A stretch of DNA of 17,657 bases from Ignavibacteria bacterium (GTDB taxonomy: Bacteria > Bacteroidota > Ignavibacteria > UBA10030 > UBA6906). The position numbers and the translations under genes were made by a program. The notes beneath the pieces are model-generated. The model was not told the origin of the DNA. It saw only the letters and a program-made list of their open reading frames with translations, and searched no databases. This document shows, piece by piece, positions 1 through 7,978 of the stretch; within the stretch, counting starts at the first letter, position 1; every line of letters begins with the position of its first letter. The DNA is taken from positions 1 to 17,657 of the forward strand of contig JAOUDE010000015.1 in NCBI GenBank assembly GCA_029859455.1, written 5' to 3'.

Positions 1-1267
1 ATTCCGACTCAAGAATGTCGTCAAGAAGAGCCGGCGGCTTCACGCTGCCGAGCAGCGGTGACATCGCATTGTAGACTCCCCAGGAATAGGTGATATCGAA
101 CGCCGAGCGATGGTGTTCCGGAAGAGATCCCTCCGAGAGCATCATCACCGGTTTGATCGCATCGAGCCGGCGCCGTGCCTCCTCCCAGAAATCGGTCGGG
201 ACCATTTCCGCGACATCACACCGGAATCCGTCGATCCCGACGTCGCTCACCCAGTACTCCATCATCTCCATCATCCACTCGCGCATTTCCCGGTTCGAAT
301 AATCGAGATCGGCCACGTCTGTCCAGTCGCTGTTCGGTGGTATGATCCCGCCCGTTGAATCAGTCGTGTACCAGCCTGGATTCGTGCGCATCAGCGGGTT
401 ATCCCATGCGGTGTGGTTTGCAACAAGATCAATGATGATCTTCAGCCCGTGCCGGTGTGTCGCCTCTACGAGCGAGCGAAAGTCATCGAGCGATCCAAAT
501 TCGGGATTGACGGAGTAATAGTCTGCAATGGAATAGGGACTGCCAAGGCTTCCTTTCCTCTTCACCGTGCCGACGGGGTGAACAGGCATCAACCAGAGCA
601 CTGTTGCTCCCAGATCGCGGAGTTCGGGAAGTCGGTGTTCCAGGGCGTGGAAGGTTCCTTCCGGTGAGAAGGAGCGAAGGTATACTTCATAGATGACCGC
701 CTTCTTCACCCACTCGGCGCTTTCCCGGGCATCGGTGCCATAGAACTCGCCCCGGAGCAGAGCCGCGACATGGTCAGTCGTCGTGATCCGGATCGTTCCG
801 TAGATCCCGCCGCTGCCGCCGTGGTCAAGGACGCGTATCACAATCCAGTTCAGGCCGGGTCGGACAGCATCCCCTGCGCCGACGGCGAACGGTTCGGCGT
901 GTCCTTCATGGTTTCCGACTTCGATTCCGTTGATCCAAACGGTGGCATCGTCGTCAATGCCTGCGAAGAACAGGCTGAGGGGCTTCCCGGTTTCACTGAT
1001 ATCAACCTCACGGGCGAACCATCCATATCCGTCGTACGTTCCCATGTCCGGATAATCCTCCCATGATCCGGGGACGCGCACATCCCGCCAGGAGGAACGG
1101 TCAGTTGTTTTTTCGAACCACCGCTCATCGGTCCCCCGGTTCCCGGGGTCTGCCCTGAAAAGCCAGTTTCCGTCGATGGAAAGCAGCATAGGTGTATCCG
1201 TTGGCGTTACGTTGCAGGAAGGAATGAACAGAAACAACAGTGCATGGAGAGGAAAGCCCCTGATCAT
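1..1267 (-). CDS. Lipoprotein GH13 glycoside hydrolase with N-terminal jelly-roll domain (partial)
   Basis: Incomplete at the left edge; about 422 codons are visible. The ATG at 1267 lies 4 bp after the gpmA stop. Residues 1-18 look like a lipoprotein signal peptide ending in FIPSC, with Cys18 as candidate lipidation site. Residues about 30-165 resemble the sugar-binding jelly roll of GH2 enzymes (DGNWLFRAD, WRDVRVPGSWE, then GWFAREVDI). A GH13 alpha-amylase barrel starts near residue 190 (VIYEVYLRSFSPEGT). GH13 conserved regions I-III are present: DLVANH (Asp280, Asn284, His285), GFRCD (Arg349 and the nucleophile Asp351) and LSEGS (acid/base Glu379). Region IV would lie beyond the edge. By family it should hydrolyse or transfer alpha-glucosidic bonds, probably outside the inner membrane. 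Exact substrate (starch, maltodextrin or trehalose-like) cannot be read from the sequence. Confidence 0.88.
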   Translation of the reverse strand, partial: MIRGFPLHALLFLFIPSCNVTPTDTPMLLSIDGNWLFRADPGNRGTDERWFEKTTDRSSWRDVRVPGSWEDYPDMGTYDGYGWFAREVDISETGKPLSLFFAGIDDDATVWINGIEVGNHEGHAEPFAVGAGDAVRPGLNWIVIRVLDHGGSGGIYGTIRITTTDHVAALLRGEFYGTDARESAEWVKKAVIYEVYLRSFSPEGTFHALEHRLPELRDLGATVLWLMPVHPVGTVKRKGSLGSPYSIADYYSVNPEFGSLDDFRSLVEATHRHGLKIIIDLVANHTAWDNPLMRTNPGWYTTDSTGGIIPPNSDWTDVADLDYSNREMREWMMEMMEYWVSDVGIDGFRCDVAEMVPTDFWEEARRRLDAIKPVMMLSEGSLPEHHRSAFDITYSWGVYNAMSPLLGSVKPPALLDDILESE

Positions 1268-1271
1268 GCGT

Positions 1272-1877
1272 CTAGAGATATTTCCTGGAAACCACCTGAA
1301 GGGCTGTGTCGAGTTCATACTGTAGCGGGACTCCTGTCGGGATATTGAGTTCCAATACCTCCTCTTTTGACAGCTTGTCGAGGTGCATGACGAGAGCGCG
1401 AAGGCTGTTTCCGTGTGCAGCGATGATCAGGTTTCGGTTCTCTTTCAGGAGGGGAACAATCGAACGTTCCCAGTACGGCAGCACCCGTTCGGCGGTATCC
1501 TTCAGGCTTTCTCCGTTCGGTGGGGGCACATCGAAGCTTCTTCTCCAGATCTTCACCTGGTCGTCTCCGAATTTCTTTGCCGTTTCCGCTTTGTTGAGCC
1601 CCTGGAGGTCGCCATAGTGGCGCTCGTTGAGGGCCTCGTCTCTGATAACCGGGATCTCCTTCTGATTGATAATGTCGAGAACGATCGACAGGGTGTCGTT
1701 CGCTCTCATCAGGACCGAGGTAAACGCGGTGTGAAAGCGGATCTCTTTCAGCTTTTCTCCGGCGGACCGGGCCTCCTCCTTGCCCCGTGGCGAGAGAGGG
1801 ACGTCAACCCAGCCGGTAAACCGGTTTTCGAGGTTCCATTGGGATTCCCCGTGACGAAGAAGTACAAGTGTCGGCAT
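1272..1877 (-). CDS. gpmA: 2,3-bisphosphoglycerate-dependent phosphoglycerate mutase
   Basis: Cytosolic glycolytic enzyme that interconverts 3- and 2-phosphoglycerate through a phosphohistidine intermediate. The 201-residue protein starts MPTLVLLRHGESQWN, with the phosphohistidine at His9. It carries the family motifs RFTGWVDVPLS and NERHYGDLQG (catalytic Glu85), and the second histidine at His155 in AAHGNS. It is shorter than the roughly 230-250 residues of typical GpmA. I chose the ATG at 1877 because it puts the catalytic RHGE motif at residues 8-11, as in the family. The frame stays open upstream to a GTG at 1976, which would add 33 unconserved residues and overlap the preceding gene. No strong ribosome binding site is visible. 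It is followed after 4 bp by the GH13 gene, which suggests co-transcription with carbohydrate use. Confidence 0.93.
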   Translation of the reverse strand: MPTLVLLRHGESQWNLENRFTGWVDVPLSPRGKEEARSAGEKLKEIRFHTAFTSVLMRANDTLSIVLDIINQKEIPVIRDEALNERHYGDLQGLNKAETAKKFGDDQVKIWRRSFDVPPPNGESLKDTAERVLPYWERSIVPLLKENRNLIIAAHGNSLRALVMHLDKLSKEEVLELNIPTGVPLQYELDTALQVVSRKYL

Positions 1878-1965
1878 CAGTACCAGAATGGGTGTGTGGG
1901 TGAAAGGAACTGGACCAGAGTAGCAAATTCTCTCCGGAACTTCAAGCCAGGATAGTCCGGCGGGT

Positions 1966-3117
1966 CTATCCCTCACCGAAGAGGAGTAATCCTGCGACGG
2001 TCACGATCGCAGCCGTTGTGACAAACCGCTTCAGACGGGGAGATTCCCTCTTGATCCGGTGCCATCTGACCGCGGCAAGCCACATCAGAGCGATCAGCGC
2101 TGAAGAGAGTAATCCCGCCTGAACGTAGCCGAAGGTGCCGCCTATGCTTTTCTGAAGATTGAATTCGCCGAAGTCACCATACAGGATCAGGAGATGGGCA
2201 ACATACACAAGAAGTGACTCCTGGCCGAACAGAAGAACCGGGGCGCGGAACTTCCCGGACCCGGCGGTCGAACTCCAGACGAGCAGGGAACCGAGAAGCA
2301 TAACGATGCCGAGGCGCAATAGAAAGAACGCCGGGCTCGTCTGCCAGTAGTTGTGTGGCGGAAGGAGCTGGGCTCCCGCGCTGTCAGCCAGGTAGCTCAG
2401 CAGAATCATCGACCCGCCCGCCCAGGCGAGGGTGGAACTGTATCGCGGCAGATCCTGCGTTGTTCTGACAAGCATATATCCAGCCAGTGCACCGGCGAAA
2501 AGAAACGAGAGCCACGGAAAGAGCGGGAAGAGCGAAAAGCGGATGCCGTTCATATATCCCGCTGCGATCCATGGGAGCTGTTCCCAGTAGTCGATCTGCC
2601 AGACATACGGACTCAGGACGACGACGGCGGCGGCAACTCCGAAGGCGGTTTTGTACAGACGTGATTCACTCCTGGTAATCAGGAGAAGGATCTGGAGAAT
2701 CAAAAGGCTGACAGCGATACACTGAAGGATATCGACCTGAAAGAAACTCTGCCATTGTTCCGGGGTCGCCTCTGTTGCCATCCGCCACACCGGGAGGAGC
2801 GGGACATGCAGGAGGTATCCGATGATTGCGACCGTCAGAAGCCGCCGCATCTGCTGAAACAAAGGGGATGAGAACGAAAGATAGTCGGGGATCTTGCGGT
2901 GTGTTGCCACAGCATAGGACAGCCCCGACGCAAAGAGAAACGAGGGGGCAACCAGTCCGTTCACAAACTTGAGGTACTGAAAAAACGTCTCTGAGGAGAG
3001 TGCCGGAGAGAGAGATGCATTGACAACATGAGTCTCGATCATGACGATGACTGCCCACCCGCGCAGCAGGTCGATGAAATCGATCCGGGATGACGGCCTG
3101 CTGGATTGGGCGCTCAA
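1966..3117 (-). CDS. HGSNAT/DUF1624-like multi-membrane acyltransferase, paralog 1
   Basis: 383-residue membrane protein with about ten hydrophobic segments. The N-terminus RIDFIDLLRGWAV followed by His30 (IETHV) is the hallmark of the heparan-alpha-glucosaminide N-acetyltransferase/DUF1624 fold and the related acyltransferase-3 families, where an early histidine takes part in acyl transfer across the membrane. Further shared elements are GLVAPSFLFASGL (about 54-66) and FPLFPWLSF (about 197-205). The start appears to be TTG at 3117: the frame is open only about ten codons further up with no ATG or GTG, and the next Met is inside the first membrane segment. It is clearly paralogous to the gene just upstream (3182-4324). 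The acceptor may be a cell-envelope glycan or lipid, but nothing in the sequence identifies it. Confidence 0.82.
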   Translation of the reverse strand: MSAQSSRPSSRIDFIDLLRGWAVIVMIETHVVNASLSPALSSETFFQYLKFVNGLVAPSFLFASGLSYAVATHRKIPDYLSFSSPLFQQMRRLLTVAIIGYLLHVPLLPVWRMATEATPEQWQSFFQVDILQCIAVSLLILQILLLITRSESRLYKTAFGVAAAVVVLSPYVWQIDYWEQLPWIAAGYMNGIRFSLFPLFPWLSFLFAGALAGYMLVRTTQDLPRYSSTLAWAGGSMILLSYLADSAGAQLLPPHNYWQTSPAFFLLRLGIVMLLGSLLVWSSTAGSGKFRAPVLLFGQESLLVYVAHLLILYGDFGEFNLQKSIGGTFGYVQAGLLSSALIALMWLAAVRWHRIKRESPRLKRFVTTAAIVTVAGLLLFGEG

Positions 3118-3181
3118 GGCACTGTAACCAATGGTTGTGTCACACGATCACCGGTCCTCGCTGGAACTGTGGAGTGGAGGC

Positions 3182-4324
3182 CTAGTACGGGCGGATTATG
3201 AACAGATAGATCAGGCCGGAAGCCAGCGCAATCCGACCATACCTGGTCGCCGTGGCATATCTCTCCGAGACAGCATACCAGCCCTGTACGATCAGGTCCA
3301 TACATACGACCATCCCCGCAGCGGCAGCCACAGCCCAACCGGGGTTGAGTGTTCTGCCGATCGTTCCGGAGAGTCCCTCATTCAACGCCGATCCGTAAAC
3401 CAGTGCGATGTGGAAGGCATACACAAAAAATGAGGTTTGCCCGAGCAGCTCAAGTCGCATTACGAATCTCCCTCTCCCGGCCGGGATTCGTACAAAGAGC
3501 AGAATGAGTTGAAGAACCCCCGCAAGCTTGAGCATCGTGATGACTGGGCTCGTGTGCCAGACAACCGGGTTCGTAACGAATGAGGGAAGAGCAATATCGA
3601 TCAGTATCGCGCTGACAGCGATTGCGGCACTGGCTCCGGCGAGACGAAGGGCGAACAGGTCAGCTTCGCCGAATTCCCGCGCTTTTCCGAAGTAGTGCCC
3701 CGTGACAATGCCTGCAAGCAGAAACGCGGCGTACGGAAACAATGGAAAAGGGGAAGTGGTCAGCCCGTTTAGATATGGTGCAATCACGGGGGAGACTGTT
3801 GAAGACAGATCCACAGACCAGACGTATGGTGTGGCGACAGTCATCATCAAGGCCAGCGCGGCGGTCGATCTCACAAACATGGTCGTGTCACGCAGGACGA
3901 GGATCAGGAGATGGAGCAGCAGAAGGGTCGCCGCGATACATTGGAGGACATCGGTCTGGAGGAAGATCCTGAGCTCTCTCTCGTTTGTTTCCGCAAGAGT
4001 CTTTCCGAGGGAATAGAACGGCAGATGAAGGGCGTAGCCGATCACCAGGAGGAGCAGAACCCGGAGCAGACGTCTTCTGAGGTGAGGAGACCAGCGGGTG
4101 AACGAGGACCAGCGCTTCTCTGTTGCAACGGCAAACGCGAGGCCGGACACGAACAGAAACACCGGTGCAGTGAAACCGCGGAGAAATGTGTACAGCTGAA
4201 ACCAGGCGGTGGACCGGCTTTCGACTTCGAGCACGGCGTCGAACGTATGTCCGAACACCATCGCAACAACGGCGACTCCGCGCAGCAAGTCGATGAAATG
4301 GATTCGGCTGTTACCTGCATTCAT
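3182..4324 (-). CDS. HGSNAT/DUF1624-like multi-membrane acyltransferase, paralog 2
   Basis: 380-residue membrane protein with about ten hydrophobic segments. It begins with ATG at 4324 and the motif RIHFIDLLRGVAV, then the conserved His26 in VFGHTFD. It shares GFTAPVFLFVSGLAFAVAT and FPLFPYAAF with paralog 1, at the same spacing and nearly the same length, so the pair is a tandem duplication that has diverged considerably. By family it would move an acyl (often acetyl) group across the inner membrane onto an envelope acceptor; the substrate is unknown. It lies 41 bp after the response regulator and 64 bp before paralog 1, so all three are probably on one transcript. A generic acyltransferase-3 (PF01757) assignment is an alternative. 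Confidence 0.82.
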   Translation of the reverse strand: MNAGNSRIHFIDLLRGVAVVAMVFGHTFDAVLEVESRSTAWFQLYTFLRGFTAPVFLFVSGLAFAVATEKRWSSFTRWSPHLRRRLLRVLLLLVIGYALHLPFYSLGKTLAETNERELRIFLQTDVLQCIAATLLLLHLLILVLRDTTMFVRSTAALALMMTVATPYVWSVDLSSTVSPVIAPYLNGLTTSPFPLFPYAAFLLAGIVTGHYFGKAREFGEADLFALRLAGASAAIAVSAILIDIALPSFVTNPVVWHTSPVITMLKLAGVLQLILLFVRIPAGRGRFVMRLELLGQTSFFVYAFHIALVYGSALNEGLSGTIGRTLNPGWAVAAAAGMVVCMDLIVQGWYAVSERYATATRYGRIALASGLIYLFIIRPY

Positions 4325-4365
4325 GGCAGGAAGGCCTTCACGGCCTCCGGTAGTGGAAACTGCAG

Positions 4366-4761
4366 TCAGATCTGATTGGGCGCGCCCAGTTTCTCGTTCA
4401 GGAGACTCTCCAGTTCATCGAGATCGACCGGCTTGGTAATGTATGCGGCTCCTCCGATCTCCTTGCCGAATTTCTTTGCATAATAATCGTCCACACCCGT
4501 GAGGAAAATGAACGGAATGGAGGAAAATTCACCCTGTTTGCGAACGGCCTGAAGAAGTTCGAATCCGTTCGTGCCGGGCATAACGAGATCGGAAACGATG
4601 ATGCTCGGCTTCAGGGACTGGATCGCCCCGATCGCGGCTTCTGCTCCTTCGACCGTACGGACATTGAATCCCCGATCAAGCAGGCCGGTTTTGGTCGCAT
4701 CCAGAACGGAGGGCTCGTCGTCGACCAGAAGAATCAGTTTGCTGCTTGTCATCATACCCAT
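4366..4761 (-). CDS. Single-domain response regulator (CheY-like receiver)
   Basis: 131 residues if started at the ATG at 4761. In-frame ATGs at 4755 and 4752 are equally possible and no clear ribosome binding site separates them. The protein is one receiver domain with no output domain. It has the acidic pair in LLVDDEP (Asp14, Asp15), the phospho-acceptor Asp58 in IIVSDLVMPG, Thr88 in IFLTG and Lys110 in ITKPVD, so phosphorylation should be possible. No histidine kinase is encoded nearby. Partner and output are unknown; stand-alone receivers usually act by protein contact. It sits 44 bp after hpnE and 41 bp before the tandem acyltransferases, in the same direction. Confidence 0.9.
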   Translation of the reverse strand: MGMMTSSKLILLVDDEPSVLDATKTGLLDRGFNVRTVEGAEAAIGAIQSLKPSIIVSDLVMPGTNGFELLQAVRKQGEFSSIPFIFLTGVDDYYAKKFGKEIGGAAYITKPVDLDELESLLNEKLGAPNQI

Positions 4762-4805
4762 GTTGATTGATAGTTTGAAAAATATCGACAAAACCTGAAG
4801 AAAAA

Positions 4806-6158
4806 TCAAACCGTGGAGAGGGTCTCCTGCAGATACCCGACCGCGTGCCCGGCAGCAGACTCTCCGCTGATGACCGCCCCTTCGATTGTGGCCGGGTATC
4901 CCGTATCGGTCCAGTCTCCGGCGAGGAACAGGTTCGGTACCGCAGTCTTCTGCGAAGGCCTGATCCTTTCCATCGCGGGTGTGAGGGAGATCGTTGCCCG
5001 TTTCTCCCGGACAACAACCGTATGATACGGCTGACCGACGCGTGAGCCAAAGACAGTCCTGAGGTCATCCAATCCTCTGGTCACGATCTCCTCGTTGGAG
5101 TGGTCCACAAGATCATAAGCCGCGCTTGTCACCGTCGAGATATGCGAGCCGGGTGCACGGTTGCCTTCGATCCGGTGCCGATTGAACACCCACTGGGTTT
5201 GCCGCCCGATCAGTCCGATAAACTGCTGTGGCATGAACTCATGGTTGAACCAGAAGTGGGTAGAGACGATCGGGGAATAACTGGCTTGCCCCAGTCCATG
5301 GAGGTCAATTCCGGTCTCCCCGTCAGAAGGGAGAAGGTCGGGAAGACGGTAGGGAGGAACTGACACGATGACCGATTGCGAACGAACCGTTGTTCCGTCC
5401 CGCATCCGGACCCCAAGGACCCGATGTTCCTCAGTCAGAATTCGGCGTACGTCGTGTGAACATCGGACTTCACCTCCCCGTGCATGGATGAATTCAATGG
5501 CACCCCGGACATACAGATCTGTGAGCGGGACGACAGGGAGGGCAAGACAGGCATTTCTCCATGGTCCCAGGAATGTCTCGCGGATGCTTCGCATAAACGG
5601 GGACGCCGCCGCGAGCTGGGGGAGTTCGTTCATGATCGAGACAGCAAGCGGATCCCAGAAGGACCGGCGGGCTTCCGGTGATTGTCCCGTAGTTCCGAGC
5701 CATTCAGAGATCGTCATGTCTTCTGTTTCGGCTGCACTGTGCCGCATAAGGTTGAATCCGGCGCGGAGGAGCCTGATCCGGTCGGTCCCAGAGAACAGGT
5801 TCGATCCCAGGAGGGCGCCACCGAAGTGGAACGGCGGCGGGAGGGAAGGAACGGTGAACCGCCGGAATCCTCTGGTTGGATGATGAAACAGAAGATCCGG
5901 CCGCGTTTGAATCGTGAGAAAATCGTTGCTGCCGATCAGCTGAAGGAACGCGATCGTTCGGTGGTATCCGGCAATCAGTACATGCTGGCCGTTGTCGACC
6001 ACATCTCCGGTAGCGGAATCCCGAAACGAAGATGAGCGGCCGCCGGCTGCAGGTTTCTGTTCGAGTACAAGAGGTCGGATCCCGCGCCGGGCCAGGGAAA
6101 CAGCAGCAGCGAGCCCGCTGACTCCTGCGCCGACAATGACGACGGGGGTTGTTTTCAG
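4806..6158 (-). CDS. hpnE: Hydroxysqualene dehydroxylase HpnE, with apparent CTG start
   Basis: FAD-dependent oxidoreductase that reduces hydroxysqualene to squalene, the last step of the HpnCDE route. From the CTG at 6158 it is 450 residues, matching the family. The N-terminus KTTPVVIVGAGVSGL holds the Rossmann GxGxxG (Gly10, Gly12, Gly15), followed by LEQKPAAGGRSSSF. The C-terminus has the FAD motif LAGDWTDTGYPATIEGAV. No ATG, GTG or TTG exists in this frame between the upstream TGA (inside hpnD) and codon 53. The first usual start, GTG at 6002, would delete the nucleotide-binding motif. CTG at 6158 overlaps the hpnD stop as CTGA, the same geometry as the hpnC/hpnD GTGA junction. An ATA three codons upstream of the CTG is a less likely alternative. 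A sequencing indel is not excluded, but the frame is intact throughout. Confidence 0.9.
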   Translation of the reverse strand: MKTTPVVIVGAGVSGLAAAVSLARRGIRPLVLEQKPAAGGRSSSFRDSATGDVVDNGQHVLIAGYHRTIAFLQLIGSNDFLTIQTRPDLLFHHPTRGFRRFTVPSLPPPFHFGGALLGSNLFSGTDRIRLLRAGFNLMRHSAAETEDMTISEWLGTTGQSPEARRSFWDPLAVSIMNELPQLAAASPFMRSIRETFLGPWRNACLALPVVPLTDLYVRGAIEFIHARGGEVRCSHDVRRILTEEHRVLGVRMRDGTTVRSQSVIVSVPPYRLPDLLPSDGETGIDLHGLGQASYSPIVSTHFWFNHEFMPQQFIGLIGRQTQWVFNRHRIEGNRAPGSHISTVTSAAYDLVDHSNEEIVTRGLDDLRTVFGSRVGQPYHTVVVREKRATISLTPAMERIRPSQKTAVPNLFLAGDWTDTGYPATIEGAVISGESAAGHAVGYLQETLSTV

Positions 6159-7003
6159 GCGTGCGAGTATTTCAGGTGGTGGCTGAGCCAGTAGCGGATG
6201 GTAATCAGAAGTTTCAGAAGCCGGGATATAGAAATACGCCGTTCAAGAACGTTGTAGTTGGAACGTTCGATCCTCCGCAGAATGTGTGCATAGATCGACC
6301 ACATGATCCGGGCGGCGAAGAAGTAGTGTTTGTCTTCATCCTTCAGGACATCATGAGCTTTCTGAAAATACGTCTTCGCCCGTTCGCACTCGAAGCGGAT
6401 CAGGTTGATGAACTCCGGCGTGTACCGCCCTGCCAGCAGGTCCTCCTCGGTATACCCGAAGCGTTCCATATCCTCCCGGGGGAGATAGATGCGCCCCCGC
6501 CGGGCATCGTCCCGTACGTCACGGATGATATTCGTGAGCTGGAGGGCTATCCCCAGATTCACCGCATATTCCCTTGTCGACTCATTGCGGTATCCGAATA
6601 TCTTTCTGCACATCAGGCCTACAGAAGAAGCAACGAGCTGGCAGTACTGTTCCAGCTCTTCGAAGGTGTCGTACCGCTTTCGGGTCAGGTCCATTTCCAC
6701 TCCCCGGATCAGATCATAGAAGTGATCGACAGGGATGTTGAACCGGCGTGCAGTGGCTGCGAGCTGGTTCAGCAGTGGGAGGGATGAACGGTTCTGCAAC
6801 GCATTGGCAAGCTCCATGCGCCATTTGCGGAGAAGGACCGCCTTGCGGCTTTCGTCGGGCTCCTCATCCACAATGTCATCCGTGTATCGGCAGAAGGCAT
6901 AGACAGTGCGAATCGCCTCCCGTTTGTGTTTCGGAAGGACGGTAAACGAATAGTAGAAATTCGTCGACGAATCGCTCGGTATGGTAGCGGCAGAAGATTT
7001 CAC
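6155..7003 (-). CDS. hpnD: Presqualene diphosphate synthase HpnD
   Basis: 282-residue trans-isoprenyl synthase of the squalene/phytoene synthase family. It joins two farnesyl diphosphates to presqualene diphosphate. Both Mg2+-diphosphate motifs are present: YTDDIVDE (Asp42, Asp43, Asp46) and NIIRDVRDDARRGRIYLP (Asp162, Asp166). SVGLMCRKIFG and LQLTNIIRDV are also typical of the family. It starts with GTG at 7003, which overlaps the hpnC stop as GTGA, and its own TGA overlaps the hpnE start, so translation is probably coupled through all three genes. Assignment to HpnD rather than HpnC rests on the DDIVDE and RDVRDDA motif forms and on gene order. Confidence 0.93.
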   Translation of the reverse strand: MKSSAATIPSDSSTNFYYSFTVLPKHKREAIRTVYAFCRYTDDIVDEEPDESRKAVLLRKWRMELANALQNRSSLPLLNQLAATARRFNIPVDHFYDLIRGVEMDLTRKRYDTFEELEQYCQLVASSVGLMCRKIFGYRNESTREYAVNLGIALQLTNIIRDVRDDARRGRIYLPREDMERFGYTEEDLLAGRYTPEFINLIRFECERAKTYFQKAHDVLKDEDKHYFFAARIMWSIYAHILRRIERSNYNVLERRISISRLLKLLITIRYWLSHHLKYSHA

Positions 7004-7881
7004 TGGTGGTGTCCAATGAGGGCGGAAGCGATAATGCGCAGTTTGTCTCCTGCGTCGAGAGCTGGCCTGTGGCTCAACAGGTCAGTTCCCGCCTTCTTGA
7101 CTTTGCCAAGGATCACCATGCCTCCATTCCATGTTGCACGGAGTTCGAGGCTGAGGCGCCTGGGAACGAGACCGGGGAGATGTTCCGATTCCCTGTAGAG
7201 TCTCTCTGTCCTGTCGATCAGGTACGACAACAGCTTCCCGAATGATTCAGACGAACGACCGGGCAACGGTGTGTCAAAAGTATACCCAAACCGCCTGCAA
7301 TCTTCAAGCGGAAAGTATGAGCGGCCTCGACCGGAGTCGACAGACAGATCCTGCCAGAAATTGGTGAGCTGCAGGGCGGTGCACAATTTGTCAGAAAGAC
7401 GTACGGTTTCGGGGGATGCAGCCCCGAAGATTGCAAGGACAAGCCTCCCGACCGGGTTGGCTGAATGTCTGCTATAATAGAGAAGATCCTCCCATCTCTC
7501 AAAACCGCCAAAAGATGCATCCATCCTGAACGCGATGAGGAGATCGTTGAAATCCTTCTGAGGAAGCGTGCATTGACGGATTGTGTCACTGAGTGCCAGG
7601 AACAGTGGGTTCGATGGTGTTCCCTGATAGCAGAGGTCGAGCTGGGTCTGCCATTCGTCCAGTTTGCGGAGGCGTTCAGCGGAAGAATGATGACCCTCAT
7701 CAGCAATGTCATCAGCGCCCCGGGCAAACGCATAGACGGCGTGGACATATCTCCGGAGGTGTCGCGGGGCAAGGATTGAGCCGACCGGAAAATTCTCATA
7801 ATGAGTAGTCGCCGCAATGCGGCACCTCTCATATGCCTCCTCCAGTTCCCTTTCCCCTCCCGCAGAGGTACCATTCTTCAC
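7000..7881 (-). CDS. hpnC: Hydroxysqualene synthase HpnC
   Basis: 293-residue member of the squalene/phytoene synthase family and first gene of the hpnCDE set. HpnC converts presqualene diphosphate to hydroxysqualene. Conserved elements are HYENFPVGS (27-35, characteristic of HpnC), the first Asp motif GADDIADE (Asp57, Asp58, Asp61), NPVGRLVLAIFG, and the second Asp motif in LQLTNFWQDLSVDSGRGRSYFP, where the family has NFWQD. The start is GTG at 7881; GGAG lies 11 bases upstream. An ATG at 7874 is in another frame. A sigma70-like promoter lies about 45 bases upstream. No squalene-hopene cyclase is in the window, so whether squalene goes to hopanoids or elsewhere cannot be said. Confidence 0.92.
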   Translation of the reverse strand: MKNGTSAGGERELEEAYERCRIAATTHYENFPVGSILAPRHLRRYVHAVYAFARGADDIADEGHHSSAERLRKLDEWQTQLDLCYQGTPSNPLFLALSDTIRQCTLPQKDFNDLLIAFRMDASFGGFERWEDLLYYSRHSANPVGRLVLAIFGAASPETVRLSDKLCTALQLTNFWQDLSVDSGRGRSYFPLEDCRRFGYTFDTPLPGRSSESFGKLLSYLIDRTERLYRESEHLPGLVPRRLSLELRATWNGGMVILGKVKKAGTDLLSHRPALDAGDKLRIIASALIGHHQ

Positions 7882-7925
7882 AGGCTGGTTGACTCCATCA
7901 ATCCGACAACGAACGAAAGAGCCTC

Positions 7926-7954
7926 AATATATCGATTGGGCCCGGAACATCCAA
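7926..7954 (-). promoter_or_regulatory. Putative sigma70-type promoter for the hpnC operon
   Basis: On the minus strand, TTGGAT (-35, positions 7954-7949) is followed by a 17-base spacer and TATATT (-10, positions 7931-7926; five of six consensus bases). The predicted transcript would start near 7919 and give a leader of roughly 40 bases before the hpnC GTG. This is by-eye matching only. The spacer length and good -10 make it plausible. Confidence 0.45.
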
Positions 7955-7978
7955 TCAGCGCCGGAGATGCCGATTCCC

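Noticed and set aside
1878..1976. GTG start at 1976 for gpmA
   Set aside because: It would add 33 unconserved residues before the N-terminal RHGE motif, which belongs within the first ten residues of the family.
4330..4339. Palindrome GAAGGCCTTC just upstream of the second acyltransferase
   Set aside because: Only 10 bp, inside a short spacer within a likely operon. No other sign of an operator.
6149..6787. Plus-strand open frame of 212 codons opposite hpnD
   Set aside because: It is antisense to a confident isoprenyl synthase with both Asp motifs, so it is a shadow.
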